This document shows positions 6,648-14,170 of a stretch of DNA of 22,976 nucleotides, piece by piece. The DNA is from an uncultured Clostridium sp. (GTDB lineage: Bacteria > Bacillota > Clostridia > Peptostreptococcales > Peptostreptococcaceae): positions 1 to 22,976 of the forward strand of contig USRS01000032.1 in the NCBI GenBank assembly GCA_900557165.1, read 5' to 3'. Both the position numbers and the translations under genes were made by a program. Position 1 is the stretch's first letter; every line of letters begins with the position of its first letter. The notes beneath the pieces were generated by a model. It had not been told where the DNA came from and did not search any database. It saw only the letters and a program-made list of their open reading frames with translations.

Positions 6648-6953
6648 TTATTTTTTTATATAAATAATCTTACCTTCATTATCTATATGATTAATTAGAT
6701 TTTCATTAGTTATTTCATTATAATGAATAATATCAAAAAAATATGGCAAAGGGTAAACTTCATTTAAATAGTCCTCTATTTTATAAACAATACTTCTACT
6801 TACATCTTTGCCAATAATAGCTATATCCACATCTGATCCTTTTTTATAATTTCCCATAGCTCGACTTCCAAATATAACAGCCTTTTCAATTTCATCGTAC
6901 TTTTCTAAGGCTTTCCTTATATATTTTATATCTCTATCTAATAATCCAAACAT
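6648..6953 (-). CDS. mntA: MntA-like nucleotidyltransferase antitoxin
   Basis: 101 aa minimal nucleotidyltransferase (MNT, HI0073-like). The motif GS-X10-DxD is complete: G29-S30, then D41 and D43, with a likely third carboxylate in FFDII (D74). In studied type VII toxin-antitoxin systems MntA neutralises HepT by adding AMP to a tyrosine near the toxin active site. The ATG at 6953 is one base after the TAA of the HEPN gene, and its ribosome binding site AAAGGA lies inside the end of that gene, so translation should be coupled. Gene order toxin then antitoxin is as in characterised hepT-mntA pairs. Function is inferred from family and context. Confidence 0.88.
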   Translation of the reverse strand: MFGLLDRDIKYIRKALEKYDEIEKAVIFGSRAMGNYKKGSDVDIAIIGKDVSRSIVYKIEDYLNEVYPLPYFFDIIHYNEITNENLINHIDNEGKIIYIKK

Positions 6954-6954
6954 T

Positions 6955-7356
6955 TTATAGTTCCTTTGATAATTTGTTATATAATTTATCTAACTCTGGA
7001 AGGTAAGCATTTAATATTTCACTTGTCATTTTAGTTGCTAATTCCTCATCATAAGTATGAGTAGTTAAATTTCTATTTGACAATGCATCTATCCAAATAT
7101 GACCATTATCTATTAATCCTATTTGAAAAGCTTGTTTAACTGTCTCTCTTGGACTTTTCACCATATAGCCTTCTGATTCAAGATAATCTTTTAAAACTTT
7201 CCAGGCTAATTCAAATGTCATCTCAAAAAATTGTATAATACCAGCTCTTTCAAGCTCTGTTGTTATTTCTTGATTTGAATATTTTTTTAATAATTTATAT
7301 GATTTATCAAAGTTTTCAAATCTTTGTTTCCATCTTATTTCTTTTAAATTTTCCAT
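6955..7356 (-). CDS. hepT: HepT-like HEPN toxin (HI0074 / TIGR01987 family)
   Basis: 133 aa, all-helical HEPN protein of the nucleotidyltransferase substrate-binding family. Typical family segments are FELAWKVLKDYL, SPRETVKQAF and the RNase motif RX4HXY, here R95-NLTT-H100-T-Y102. The tyrosine is the residue that partner MntA enzymes AMPylate in characterised systems, so every part needed for toxin and antidote function is present. A GAGGTG site precedes ATG 7356, and a TATAAT -10 (7402-7397) lies upstream. The MntA gene follows after one base. Some HEPN/MNT pairs were first annotated only as substrate-binding proteins, so the toxin role is an inference, although a strong one. Confidence 0.88.
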   Translation of the reverse strand: MENLKEIRWKQRFENFDKSYKLLKKYSNQEITTELERAGIIQFFEMTFELAWKVLKDYLESEGYMVKSPRETVKQAFQIGLIDNGHIWIDALSNRNLTTHTYDEELATKMTSEILNAYLPELDKLYNKLSKEL

Positions 7357-7535
7357 GCTACACCTCTTTTTTATACTTCACTAAACTATTTATTATATTA
7401 TACACTATATAACCTCTGTTCTAAACATCTTTTATAATATTAAAGTTTAACTCAATTATAAATTAAAATTATTTTTAATTATCTTCATTTATATACTACA
7501 ATTTAGATAGTATAAATCATTATTAAGGGGTACAT

Positions 7536-7914
7536 ATGAGTAATTTAAATTTATGAGATAAACTTAACAAATTAAATGAAACTTGCAAATGGGTTGATTT
7601 AAGTCATGAAGTAAGCGAGCTAACACCACACTGGCACGGCTTTTCATCTTTAAAAACTTCAACTTTATACGAATTAGAAAAAGACGGTTTTACAACTCAT
7701 ACTTATGAATTAGTTGGTCAATATGGAACACATGTTGATGCTCCTATTCATTTTGTAAAAAATCAAAGAACACTAGATACATTTACACTAGAAGATATGG
7801 TCATGCCTTTATGACTTATGTCCGCCAACAGGTGCAGTAATCTTTTGTACCTTCCCAAAAATAAAAAATGGTACAGGATTTACAGCTAGATGTTTTGCCC
7901 TTTGTCCTAGATAA
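7536..7914 (+). pseudogene. Cyclase-family protein (kynurenine formamidase-like), decayed
   Basis: Starts at ATG 7536 behind AAGGGG (7525-7530) but meets an in-frame TGA at codon 7 (7554-7556), perhaps an old TGG. After it the frame runs with clear cyclase features (PF04199): WVDLSHEVSELTPHW near the N-terminus and the metal-binding YGTHVDAPIHF motif. It then stops at TGA 7812. Immediately after, in another frame (7819-7914), the C-terminal end of the same family appears: CPPTGAVIF, KIKNGTGFTARCFAL. Roughly the middle half of the protein (about 100 residues) is gone. So one nonsense change plus an internal deletion has destroyed the gene. Intact members are metal-dependent hydrolases of about 230 aa. 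Confidence 0.85.
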
Positions 7915-8074
7915 GTAAAAATAGTTTGATATGATTTTTCATATTCTAACTATTTTTTATTATTACTAAATTGTAAGAAAAATGAAAGGTTTTTTTAATA
8001 GTATTTTCTCCATTTTGCCTTTATACTATTGTTTGGGTATTTTATATAAAATTTTTATTAAGTTAGGAGAAAAA

Positions 8075-8806
8075 ATGAATATTTTCAATTACTTTTTCAG
8101 GAGTGTGCCTGAAAACACTAAATTTGCATCCTTTGGGAAGATGCATATTTTTATATTAATTATAGGTTTTTTTATAAGTTATCTTATAATTAAAAAATTA
8201 CAAGTTAACAGAAATTTTGAGTTAATAGTTGCTTTTGTATTGTTAATTCAACAAATAACTCTATATTCTTGGTATCATATTTCAAATTATAACCCTTTTA
8301 CAGAAGGACTTCCTCTGTATCATTGTAGAGTTGCAATTTTAGCATTAGCCTTAGGCTTAATATTTAAAATAAACTTATTATTAAATATTGGTGCTTATTG
8401 GGGAATTTTCGGTTCCATAAGTGCCCTTTTAGTTGTTGGAGCAGACCCCTTTGCTTTTCCTCATATAACTCAATTTTCTTATTTTATTGGGCATTTGTTC
8501 TTATTATGGGGAGCTGTTTACTTACTTTTCGTAAGAAAAATAGGCATGACTAATGTGGCTCTTAGAGATATGATGATTTTTACTACCATATATCACATGA
8601 TAGTTTTCATAATAAACAATAAGCTTGGTTCAAATTATGCTTATTTAATTGAGCCACCATTTACGATTAATTATAATTTTAATCCTTATGTTTATGCTTT
8701 TATAGTTATTATACTTTTCAATACTATTTTGCTATTGGAGTATCTAATGATCAACTTTAAATTCTTAAATAAATTAAAACTTATAGTTACAAGTTTTAAT
8801 ATTTAA
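8075..8806 (+). CDS. TIGR02206 (YwaF-like) integral membrane protein
   Basis: 243 aa from ATG 8075, chosen because AGGAG (8065-8069) lies 5 nt upstream. An earlier in-frame ATG at 7982 lacks a good ribosome binding site and would add 31 hydrophobic residues. The protein has six to seven membrane segments and family marks such as FGKMHIFIL in the first helix, WYHISN after the third, LPLYHCRVA, and GADPFAFPHITQFSYFIGH. It belongs to a family of conserved Firmicute membrane proteins with no known function. It is alone on its strand between a pseudogene and a small membrane-anchored protein, and no terminator is obvious after it. Confidence 0.8.
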   Translation: MNIFNYFFRSVPENTKFASFGKMHIFILIIGFFISYLIIKKLQVNRNFELIVAFVLLIQQITLYSWYHISNYNPFTEGLPLYHCRVAILALALGLIFKINLLLNIGAYWGIFGSISALLVVGADPFAFPHITQFSYFIGHLFLLWGAVYLLFVRKIGMTNVALRDMMIFTTIYHMIVFIINNKLGSNYAYLIEPPFTINYNFNPYVYAFIVIILFNTILLLEYLMINFKFLNKLKLIVTSFNI

Positions 8807-8950
8807 TATTAAGTAAAATATAATTTCATAATTTTTAACTTATAAGCATAAATTTAATAAGAAGTAAATATAAGCCTCAACATAAGATAATACTTAAAAA
8901 TACTCCAAAACAGATAAATATATTAAGAATAATTGTTAGGGGGTAAAAAA

Positions 8951-9340
8951 ATGAAAAAAACTACAGGTATTATAGGCATAGTTGTAGGCGTAGTTGTAAT
9001 AATATTTTTAATATTTGTTTTAATTCTTTTTGCTATACCATCAGATGATTCAATAGATGCCATAAGTATAATAAAAAATGGTAAATACGATTATTGTACT
9101 CATACTACAGAAGAGGCTCTTGAATTTTATTATGGTCACAATATTGAATGGAAAGATAATAATGAAGATAAAGTAACAATTGAAATAGATGATGATGATG
9201 TAAATTATTTATGGGTTGTAACTTATGAGAAATTAAATGATGAAACTATTTCATATCAATTTGATCAGCTTTATATAAACAATGTCTTGCAAGATTATGA
9301 TACAACACAATATGAATTAGAAGCTATATTTGGAAATTAA
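8951..9340 (+). CDS. Small membrane-anchored protein of unknown function
   Basis: 129 aa from ATG 8951 with AGGGGG at 8938-8943 (7-nt spacer). A TTG at 8933 is in frame but lies before the ribosome binding site. One N-terminal membrane helix (about residues 6-30, rich in Ile/Val) is followed by an acidic extracytoplasmic domain with an unusual Asp cluster (EIDDDDVNYLW) and a Lys-rich start that fits inside-facing orientation. No family is recognised. It looks like the small anchored lipoprotein-like domains common in clostridia that fold as a beta sheet. A strong terminator follows at 9346. Confidence 0.65.
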   Translation: MKKTTGIIGIVVGVVVIIFLIFVLILFAIPSDDSIDAISIIKNGKYDYCTHTTEEALEFYYGHNIEWKDNNEDKVTIEIDDDDVNYLWVVTYEKLNDETISYQFDQLYINNVLQDYDTTQYELEAIFGN

Positions 9341-9345
9341 TATAA

Positions 9346-9397
9346 AAAGGGGCTTCATAGAAATTAAAACAATTCTATGATAGCCCTTAATTTTTTT
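9346..9397. terminator. Bidirectional terminator between small membrane protein and ferredoxin
   Basis: Arms AAGGGGCT-TCATAGAA (9347-9362) and TTCTATGA-TAGCCCTT (9373-9388), with a T7 run (9391-9397) on the + side and TTTTT on the - side. It closes the gene ending at 9340 and the convergent ferredoxin gene ending at 9445. Confidence 0.85.
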
Positions 9398-9444
9398 ACC
9401 CTTTACAAATTTAAAATAATAATTTTAAAAAGTCATATTTTATA

Positions 9445-9633
9445 TTATTCTATTGTTATAGCTGCAACTGGACAACTATCCATAGCTTCTTTGGCTGATT
9501 CTAATATATCCCCAGCTATTTCACCTTCCATTGGAACTGATATTGATTCATCATCCATGCTAAATACTTCTGGACACATTCCAACGCACGCTTCACATCC
9601 TATACAAGCGTCTCTATCTACGAAAGCTCTCAT
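9445..9633 (-). CDS. Ferredoxin, single [4Fe-4S] cluster
   Basis: 62 aa, a small electron carrier for anaerobic metabolism. The cluster ligands are C10, C13 and C16 (CIGCEACVGMCP) with C54 in the SCPVAAI motif. A further cysteine, C20, sits where monocluster ferredoxins such as that of Thermotoga carry a disulfide or vestigial ligand. Only one cluster motif is complete, so it is not a classic 2[4Fe-4S] clostridial ferredoxin. The acidic middle (EVFSMDDESISV) is typical. An AAAGGAG site precedes ATG 9633. It stands alone as its own transcript, ending in the bidirectional hairpin at 9346-9397. Confidence 0.93.
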   Translation of the reverse strand: MRAFVDRDACIGCEACVGMCPEVFSMDDESISVPMEGEIAGDILESAKEAMDSCPVAAITIE

Positions 9634-9744
9634 TTTTTATTCTCCTTTTTTATATGTATTTATTTAATCTTAGACAAACTAATTAGCTTATCTTAAAGAA
9701 TTATTTAATGTGTATTTATAATACACTTTTTATTTTCATTCCTC

Positions 9745-9760
9745 TGTAACATTTGTTACA
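9745..9760. repeat. 16-bp inverted repeat upstream of ferredoxin
   Basis: TGTAACA and TGTTACA arms with a 2-nt centre. It lies about 110 bp upstream of the ferredoxin start, where a redox or other regulator could bind. It is not a good match to the clostridial Rex site, since the half-site spacing is wrong. Confidence 0.4.
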
Positions 9761-9771
9761 ATTAACAAAAA

Positions 9772-9882
9772 TTATATATTTTTCATCTTTTCTTTTAATT
9801 CACCTTGTCTATCTTTACAGATAAATTCTTCTAAAGAATGATTTCCCATATATAAATTTTCTAAATTAATACAAAGGCTATG
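9772..9882 (-). pseudogene. Short coding relic upstream of ferredoxin
   Basis: A 36-codon open frame between stops (9885-9883 and 9774-9772), with protein-like content such as LENLYMGNHSLEEFICKDRQ. An internal ATG would give 25 residues without a ribosome binding site. It is probably the 3' end of a lost gene; the family is not recognisable. Confidence 0.35.
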
Positions 9883-9921
9883 TTAGCTAACTTCGTGATT
9901 AATCATATATAATATAATTAA

Positions 9922-9947
9922 GTTCGTAATTGTTATATATTACGAAC
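9922..9947. promoter_or_regulatory. 26-bp operator-like dyad, copy 1
   Basis: GTTCGTA (9922-9928) and TACGAAC (9941-9947) are perfect inverted halves 12 bp apart; the inner ATT/AAT pair extends the symmetry to 9 bp per arm. A TATAAT (9913-9918) precedes it on the + strand. The same half-sites with the same spacing occur in the promoter of the metal-handling operon (14129-14154). Confidence 0.55.
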
Positions 9948-9955
9948 CAAAAGGG

Positions 9956-9979
9956 TGAGAGCTATGCTCTCATTTTTTT
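9956..9979 (+). terminator. Orphan + strand terminator
   Basis: TGAGAGC-TAT-GCTCTCA followed by seven T. No + strand gene precedes it within 600 bases, so it ends either a short RNA starting near the dyad at 9922 or the leftover of a deleted gene. Read leftward it could weakly terminate the kinase operon ending at 10016. Confidence 0.65.
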
Positions 9980-10015
9980 ATATAAATAAATGAGTCTGAA
10001 AATATAATTATCAAT

Positions 10016-11404
10016 TTATAAAGGTAAAAACACTTTAAAAGAGCTACCCTTTCCCAATTGGCTATTTACTTGTATCTTTCCATTATGTGCTTGAAGTATT
10101 GATTTAACAATAGCTAGACCAATTCCGGCTCCGCCTGTTTTTCTATTTCTTGATTTATCTGCACGATAAAATCTCTCGAAAATATATGGAAGCTCATTTT
10201 GTGAAATTCCTATTCCCGTGTCTATAATTTCGCATACAGCATATTCAGATTCTTTATACAGTTTAATTGTTATTTTATCTTCTTTATTAGTGTATTTGAT
10301 TGCATTAGATAATATATTGGTAATAACTTGATATATTCTATCTTGATCTGCTTCAATAATAAGTTTTTCACCAATTAATTCAAATTTGATTTTTTTTTCT
10401 TTTATCTTATATTCAAAATTATATGAAACTTTTTTTAGTAACTCAAACATATCAAATGGAACTTTTTGTAATTTATAACATCCATTTTCCACATTTGCAA
10501 GTTTTTCTAAATCTTTTACTAAAGTAGTAATTCTATTTAACTCTTCATAACAACTTTCCAGTCGCTTATTACTTGGCTCCCATAGCCCAGTTATCATAGC
10601 TTCTAAATGAGTACTTACTGATGTTAATGGTGTTCTTAATTCATGAGCCATATCTGCAGTTAATTGTTTTCTTAAATTTTCTTGATTTTCAATTGAATCT
10701 GCCATAAGGTTAATAGAGTTCTGTAATTCAGATAATTCCTTTATTTTAGTATTTTTATCAAATCTATATTCATATTCTCCATTTGCAATATGTTTAGTTA
10801 CTCCTATCATCTTTGATATAGGTTTGCTAATATTTTTAGATAATATACTTCCGACCCAAATAGCAATTATAAATGAAACAATTCCAATAACTATAAATAT
10901 ATAATTAAGTGATTTTATGAACTCAGAATCATTTTGTGATAAGAAAAATGGACCGTAATATTCTATTTCCATATTTCCTATATTGTTTCCAAATTTAGTT
11001 AATTCAAATTTTTCACTTATTATTTTACCATTTGCAACTTGAAAATTATTCTCCATAACTTTGCATATTTCATCCATTATATCTTTACACAATTGCATAT
11101 TAGCAACTTTGGCATCCCATAATATACTATTATCTTTGTTGTAAATTTTTATAATATATCCTTCATTTAATGATGAAATACCTATATTATTAATATTTTT
11201 TTCGTCCCATTTATTTTCTTTTATATTATATTGATCCTGTATTGAATTAACTATTTCTTCAATTTTTCCAAGCTGTTGCTTTTCTTTATATTTAGTAAAT
11301 TCATTTTTTATAATCAAGTTTGAAAGTATACTAATCAGTAGAACAGTTAGTACAACTATAAATGCTATAGATATGGATAGTTTACTTTTGATACTTTGCT
11401 CCAA
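10016..11404 (-). CDS. Membrane sensor histidine kinase of the metal-handling operon
   Basis: 462 aa. Two membrane helices (about 11-32 and 167-187) frame an extracytoplasmic sensor domain of some 135 residues. A HAMP linker follows (about 188-240), then the dimerisation domain with the phosphoacceptor histidine H254 (DMAHELRTPLT), and an ATP-binding domain with N box NILSNAIKYT, G1 DTGIGI, F box FERFYR and G2 GGAGIGLAI. It is complete and should phosphorylate the response regulator gene, whose stop is 5 nt upstream. The sensor part has one cysteine (C106) and no obvious metal cluster. Being third in an operon with a copper-type HMA/cupredoxin protein suggests a CusS-like metal sensor. That is context, not proof. 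Confidence 0.92.
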   Translation of the reverse strand: MEQSIKSKLSISIAFIVVLTVLLISILSNLIIKNEFTKYKEKQQLGKIEEIVNSIQDQYNIKENKWDEKNINNIGISSLNEGYIIKIYNKDNSILWDAKVANMQLCKDIMDEICKVMENNFQVANGKIISEKFELTKFGNNIGNMEIEYYGPFFLSQNDSEFIKSLNYIFIVIGIVSFIIAIWVGSILSKNISKPISKMIGVTKHIANGEYEYRFDKNTKIKELSELQNSINLMADSIENQENLRKQLTADMAHELRTPLTSVSTHLEAMITGLWEPSNKRLESCYEELNRITTLVKDLEKLANVENGCYKLQKVPFDMFELLKKVSYNFEYKIKEKKIKFELIGEKLIIEADQDRIYQVITNILSNAIKYTNKEDKITIKLYKESEYAVCEIIDTGIGISQNELPYIFERFYRADKSRNRKTGGAGIGLAIVKSILQAHNGKIQVNSQLGKGSSFKVFLPL

Positions 11405-11409
11405 TTAAG

Positions 11410-12099
11410 TTATTCACCTCCAAACTTATAACCTTTACCGAATACTGTTATTATATATACAGGTGACTTAGGATTATCTTCAATCTTTTGGCGAAGGTTT
11501 TTTATATGGGTATCTATAGTACGATTATAACCATCAAAATTACTTCCAAGTGCTATTTGAATAAGTTCTTCTCTAGTAAATACCTTATTGGGGTATTTCA
11601 TCAAAGACAATAGTATTTTCCATTCTGATTGGGTTAGATTAAGTAATTCATTTTTCTTTTTTATAATATTTGCTTCAACATTTATATATAAATCTCCATT
11701 TTGAAATGAGTTGTATAAAGGATTTAATTCTTCTGATGTTCTTCTTAATATAGCCTTTACCCTTGCAACTAATTCCATTAAACTGAATGGCTTTGTTATA
11801 TAGTCATCAGCCCCAATATCTAGTCCTTGTAAAAGATTTGATTCATCAACTTTTGCAGTTAGCATTATAATTGGAACTCTAGATTTTTCTCTTATTTTCA
11901 TACAGATTTCTTCTCCGGATATATCAGGTAACATAAGATCTAATATAATTAATGAAATCTCATTGTTATAAAATATTTTTAGTGCTTGTTTTCCATCTTC
12001 TGCTTGATAAACTTCGTAGCCTTGTTTTTCCATTAATGAAGTGACAACTTCTAGAATTTTTATTTCATCTTCTACAATTAATATTTTCTTTTTACTCAT
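11410..12099 (-). CDS. OmpR/PhoB-type response regulator of the metal-handling operon
   Basis: 229 aa, the standard length. The receiver domain (about 1-120) has the acidic pocket E10-D11, phospho-acceptor D54 (LIILDLMLPD), T81 and K103 (ITKPF). The winged-helix DNA-binding domain (about 130-229) carries LTQSEWKILLSLM, the recognition helix TIDTHIKNLRQKI and the closing VFGKGYKF. The start ATG has AAAGGAG ahead. The gene lies 34 nt after the fusion protein and 5 nt before the kinase, so all three are one operon. It probably controls this same operon; the 26-bp dyad over the promoter is a candidate site, although OmpR-type proteins usually bind direct repeats. Confidence 0.93.
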   Translation of the reverse strand: MSKKKILIVEDEIKILEVVTSLMEKQGYEVYQAEDGKQALKIFYNNEISLIILDLMLPDISGEEICMKIREKSRVPIIMLTAKVDESNLLQGLDIGADDYITKPFSLMELVARVKAILRRTSEELNPLYNSFQNGDLYINVEANIIKKKNELLNLTQSEWKILLSLMKYPNKVFTREELIQIALGSNFDGYNRTIDTHIKNLRQKIEDNPKSPVYIITVFGKGYKFGGE

Positions 12100-12133
12100 G
12101 ATTATATAACTCCTTTGTCTACTTTTAATCTAA

Positions 12134-13981
12134 TTAGTGGCAACTTGCTTGACTATTCACAGATAAATAGTCTTTCTCAGAAATTTTATATTTTTTTACC
12201 TCCTCTTTAATTCCATCTAGATTTATATTGTCAATATCTTTGACAACCTTCACATACCCAAAGTAATTGTAATTTTCTTCTGCAAAGGTAAAGTCTTCGC
12301 TTGGAATTAGATAAATTTCATTATCTCCCTTGTTCATATCTACTACTTGATTATAAATAGGAAATGCTAGAGATATACTTTTATTATCAGTATTATTTAT
12401 ACTCCACTTAGTTTCCAATCCCTCTTGAATTATTATTACTGCCGGTGTAAATCTACCATTTTCAATATTTATATTAACTACCTGTTCATTTCCTGATACT
12501 TTGGCTACTGCAACTTCATCAGTAGATATTTTATAATTCGAATTTATTTTATTAAGTGTATCTAATCCATTTTGTAAGTTTTCTGAAATTTCAGGCTCTT
12601 GTCCAGGATTAACTACATATATCTTACTTCTTAACATTCCCATCCAGCATGAATAAGTATAAGTTCCTGCCTCGGTTGGAGTAAATTCTATTATATTATC
12701 TCCCATTTCTAAACTTTTTTCTATTTCATATTCTCTTATAATTATTTTATTATTACAACCATTTAAACTACCATTTGAAACTTGTATATTCCACTTTACA
12801 GGCTTTCCTACTTCAACAATAATTGGTTCATATGTTCCACCTTTTAACTTTGTAGTTACTACTTGAATATTATCTTGTATTTCAGCCCTAACTCCAGAAT
12901 CATTTTCTGAACCTTGAGAAAAATTAATTCCTGATAATGCTAAAGCATTATTAAACATGGAAAAACCAAGAACAATAACTAGTATTGCTCCAAACTTCAT
13001 AATTTTATTAGAGAATTTTTTGCTCATGTAAGAACTTAATGTGCCCAATCCAAACATTAATGGTACTGTTCCTAAGCTGAATAAAAACATGGAAATAGCA
13101 CCTTTTGTTACACTACCTGTGGAAATAGCATAAATTTGCATTGCTTGCAATGGACCACATGGCATAAATCCATTTAATAACCCTATAAAAAATGGACTAT
13201 TATTATTTTTAGACTTAAACTTTTTAGCAAATATTTTTGGCATCCTAGGATTTAGTTTTCTAAGCCAAGGGAAAATATTTAACATATTTAATCCCATTAT
13301 AATCATAAATATACTAGCAATTAACTGAATTAAACTTTGCATCCATCCAGTAAAACTTATTATAGAACCAATTCCTCCTACTATGGCCCCAAAGATAGTG
13401 TAAGAAATCACACGGCCTAAGTTATATAAAAAAGCAGGTTTTATTGTTGATAATGTACCTTTATCAATAGTATCATTATAGTTTATACATTGTGATAAAT
13501 TAATACCTCCACACATTGAAACACAATGAAGTGAAGTAAACAAACCTATGATAAACAACATACTATAACTTGTATTTTCATTTGGCGTTGGAAATACACT
13601 GAAAATATTTGAAACTCCAAATTTTTTTAGTAATAATATAACACCTAGTATTATTATTATAATTAGAAAAGTATTATCTTCATCTTTATTTGCGCAGTCA
13701 ATATCTCTTTTCTTACTTTTTTTATTTTTATTACTTAAATCTTCATTTACTTCGTTACTAAAATCAATAACTTTGTATCCGTTTTCAGAAATAACTCTTA
13801 TCAAATCATTTATAGATGTCTTATTTTCATTATAATTTATTTTTGCTAAACCTTTGGTATATGAGACTTCAACTTTATTAACCCCATTATTATCTAAAAG
13901 TATATCCTCAATAAGATTTTCACAGTTAACACATACCATACCTTCAATTTTAAGTATTACTTCTTTCACATTATCTCTCAA
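12134..13981 (-). CDS. HMA - SafE-like membrane - cupredoxin fusion, metal handling
   Basis: 615 aa from TTG 13981 (AAAGGAG, 8-nt spacer). In order: a heavy-metal-associated domain (about 5-75) with GMVCVNC (C17, C20); a Lys-rich linker and helix (105-118); a six-helix membrane domain of the SafE/DsbD_2 type (140-350) with paired motifs SLHCVSMCGG (H152-C157) and GFMPCGPLQAM (C275); then two cupredoxin-like domains. The first (about 370-455) has C409 and CWMGM (C445); the second (about 498-580) lacks clear ligands. The protein ends in ASCH. Such motifs bind Cu(I) or similar soft metals, so the likely job is moving or capturing copper at the membrane. It heads an operon with a two-component system and is likely induced by the metal it handles. 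Confidence 0.85.
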   Translation of the reverse strand: MRDNVKEVILKIEGMVCVNCENLIEDILLDNNGVNKVEVSYTKGLAKINYNENKTSINDLIRVISENGYKVIDFSNEVNEDLSNKNKKSKKRDIDCANKDEDNTFLIIIIILGVILLLKKFGVSNIFSVFPTPNENTSYSMLFIIGLFTSLHCVSMCGGINLSQCINYNDTIDKGTLSTIKPAFLYNLGRVISYTIFGAIVGGIGSIISFTGWMQSLIQLIASIFMIIMGLNMLNIFPWLRKLNPRMPKIFAKKFKSKNNNSPFFIGLLNGFMPCGPLQAMQIYAISTGSVTKGAISMFLFSLGTVPLMFGLGTLSSYMSKKFSNKIMKFGAILVIVLGFSMFNNALALSGINFSQGSENDSGVRAEIQDNIQVVTTKLKGGTYEPIIVEVGKPVKWNIQVSNGSLNGCNNKIIIREYEIEKSLEMGDNIIEFTPTEAGTYTYSCWMGMLRSKIYVVNPGQEPEISENLQNGLDTLNKINSNYKISTDEVAVAKVSGNEQVVNINIENGRFTPAVIIIQEGLETKWSINNTDNKSISLAFPIYNQVVDMNKGDNEIYLIPSEDFTFAEENYNYFGYVKVVKDIDNINLDGIKEEVKKYKISEKDYLSVNSQASCH

Positions 13982-14128
13982 AATATTTTCTCCTTTCTTT
14001 TTGAGTGCTTATTCTTAATATAAGGAAAAGTTGTGAAGATTTTATGGAGACAGTTAAAAAATAATTTGGCAAGTTTTTATAACTAATAAGTACATTTATT
14101 GATTATCTAATTCTAATTCCATATGATA

Positions 14129-14154
14129 AATCGTAATATTAATATAATACGAAC
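14129..14154. promoter_or_regulatory. 26-bp operator-like dyad, copy 2 (metal operon)
   Basis: TCGTA (14131-14135) and TACGAAC (14148-14154) with a 12-bp centre; reading leftward it is GTTCGTA-N12-TACGATT. It has the same halves and spacing as 9922-9947. It covers the spacer and -10 of the operon promoter, as a regulator binding site would. Confidence 0.55.
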
Positions 14155-14163
14155 TACTTGCAA
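14136..14163 (-). promoter_or_regulatory. Promoter of the metal-handling operon
   Basis: Minus strand -35 TTGCAA (14163-14158) and -10 TAATAT (14141-14136) with a 16-bp spacer. The predicted leader is about 150 nt. The 26-bp dyad lies across it. Confidence 0.55.
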
Positions 14164-14170
14164 CAAACTA

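Larger units (their letters stand above)
9634..10015. other. Intergenic region with a gene relic, a dyad and an orphan terminator
   Basis: About 380 bases without an intact gene. It contains the ferredoxin upstream region, a perfect TGTAACA-TT-TGTTACA dyad (9745-9760), a minus-strand coding relic (9772-9882), a GTTAGCTAAC palindrome (9882-9891), the 26-bp operator-like dyad (9922-9947) and a + strand terminator (9956-9979). Confidence 0.6.

Noticed and set aside
7982..8074. Longer start for the TIGR02206 protein at 7982
   Set aside because: No good ribosome binding site there, while the ATG at 8075 has AGGAG at a proper distance.
9377..9667. + strand open frame opposite the ferredoxin
   Set aside because: Shadow of the ferredoxin gene; the cluster-binding cysteine pattern on the other strand is decisive.
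9745..9770. Rex-type redox operator upstream of ferredoxin
   Set aside because: TTGTTA and TAACAA are present but only 4 bp apart where the Rex site needs 6, and the stronger dyad overlaps in another register.
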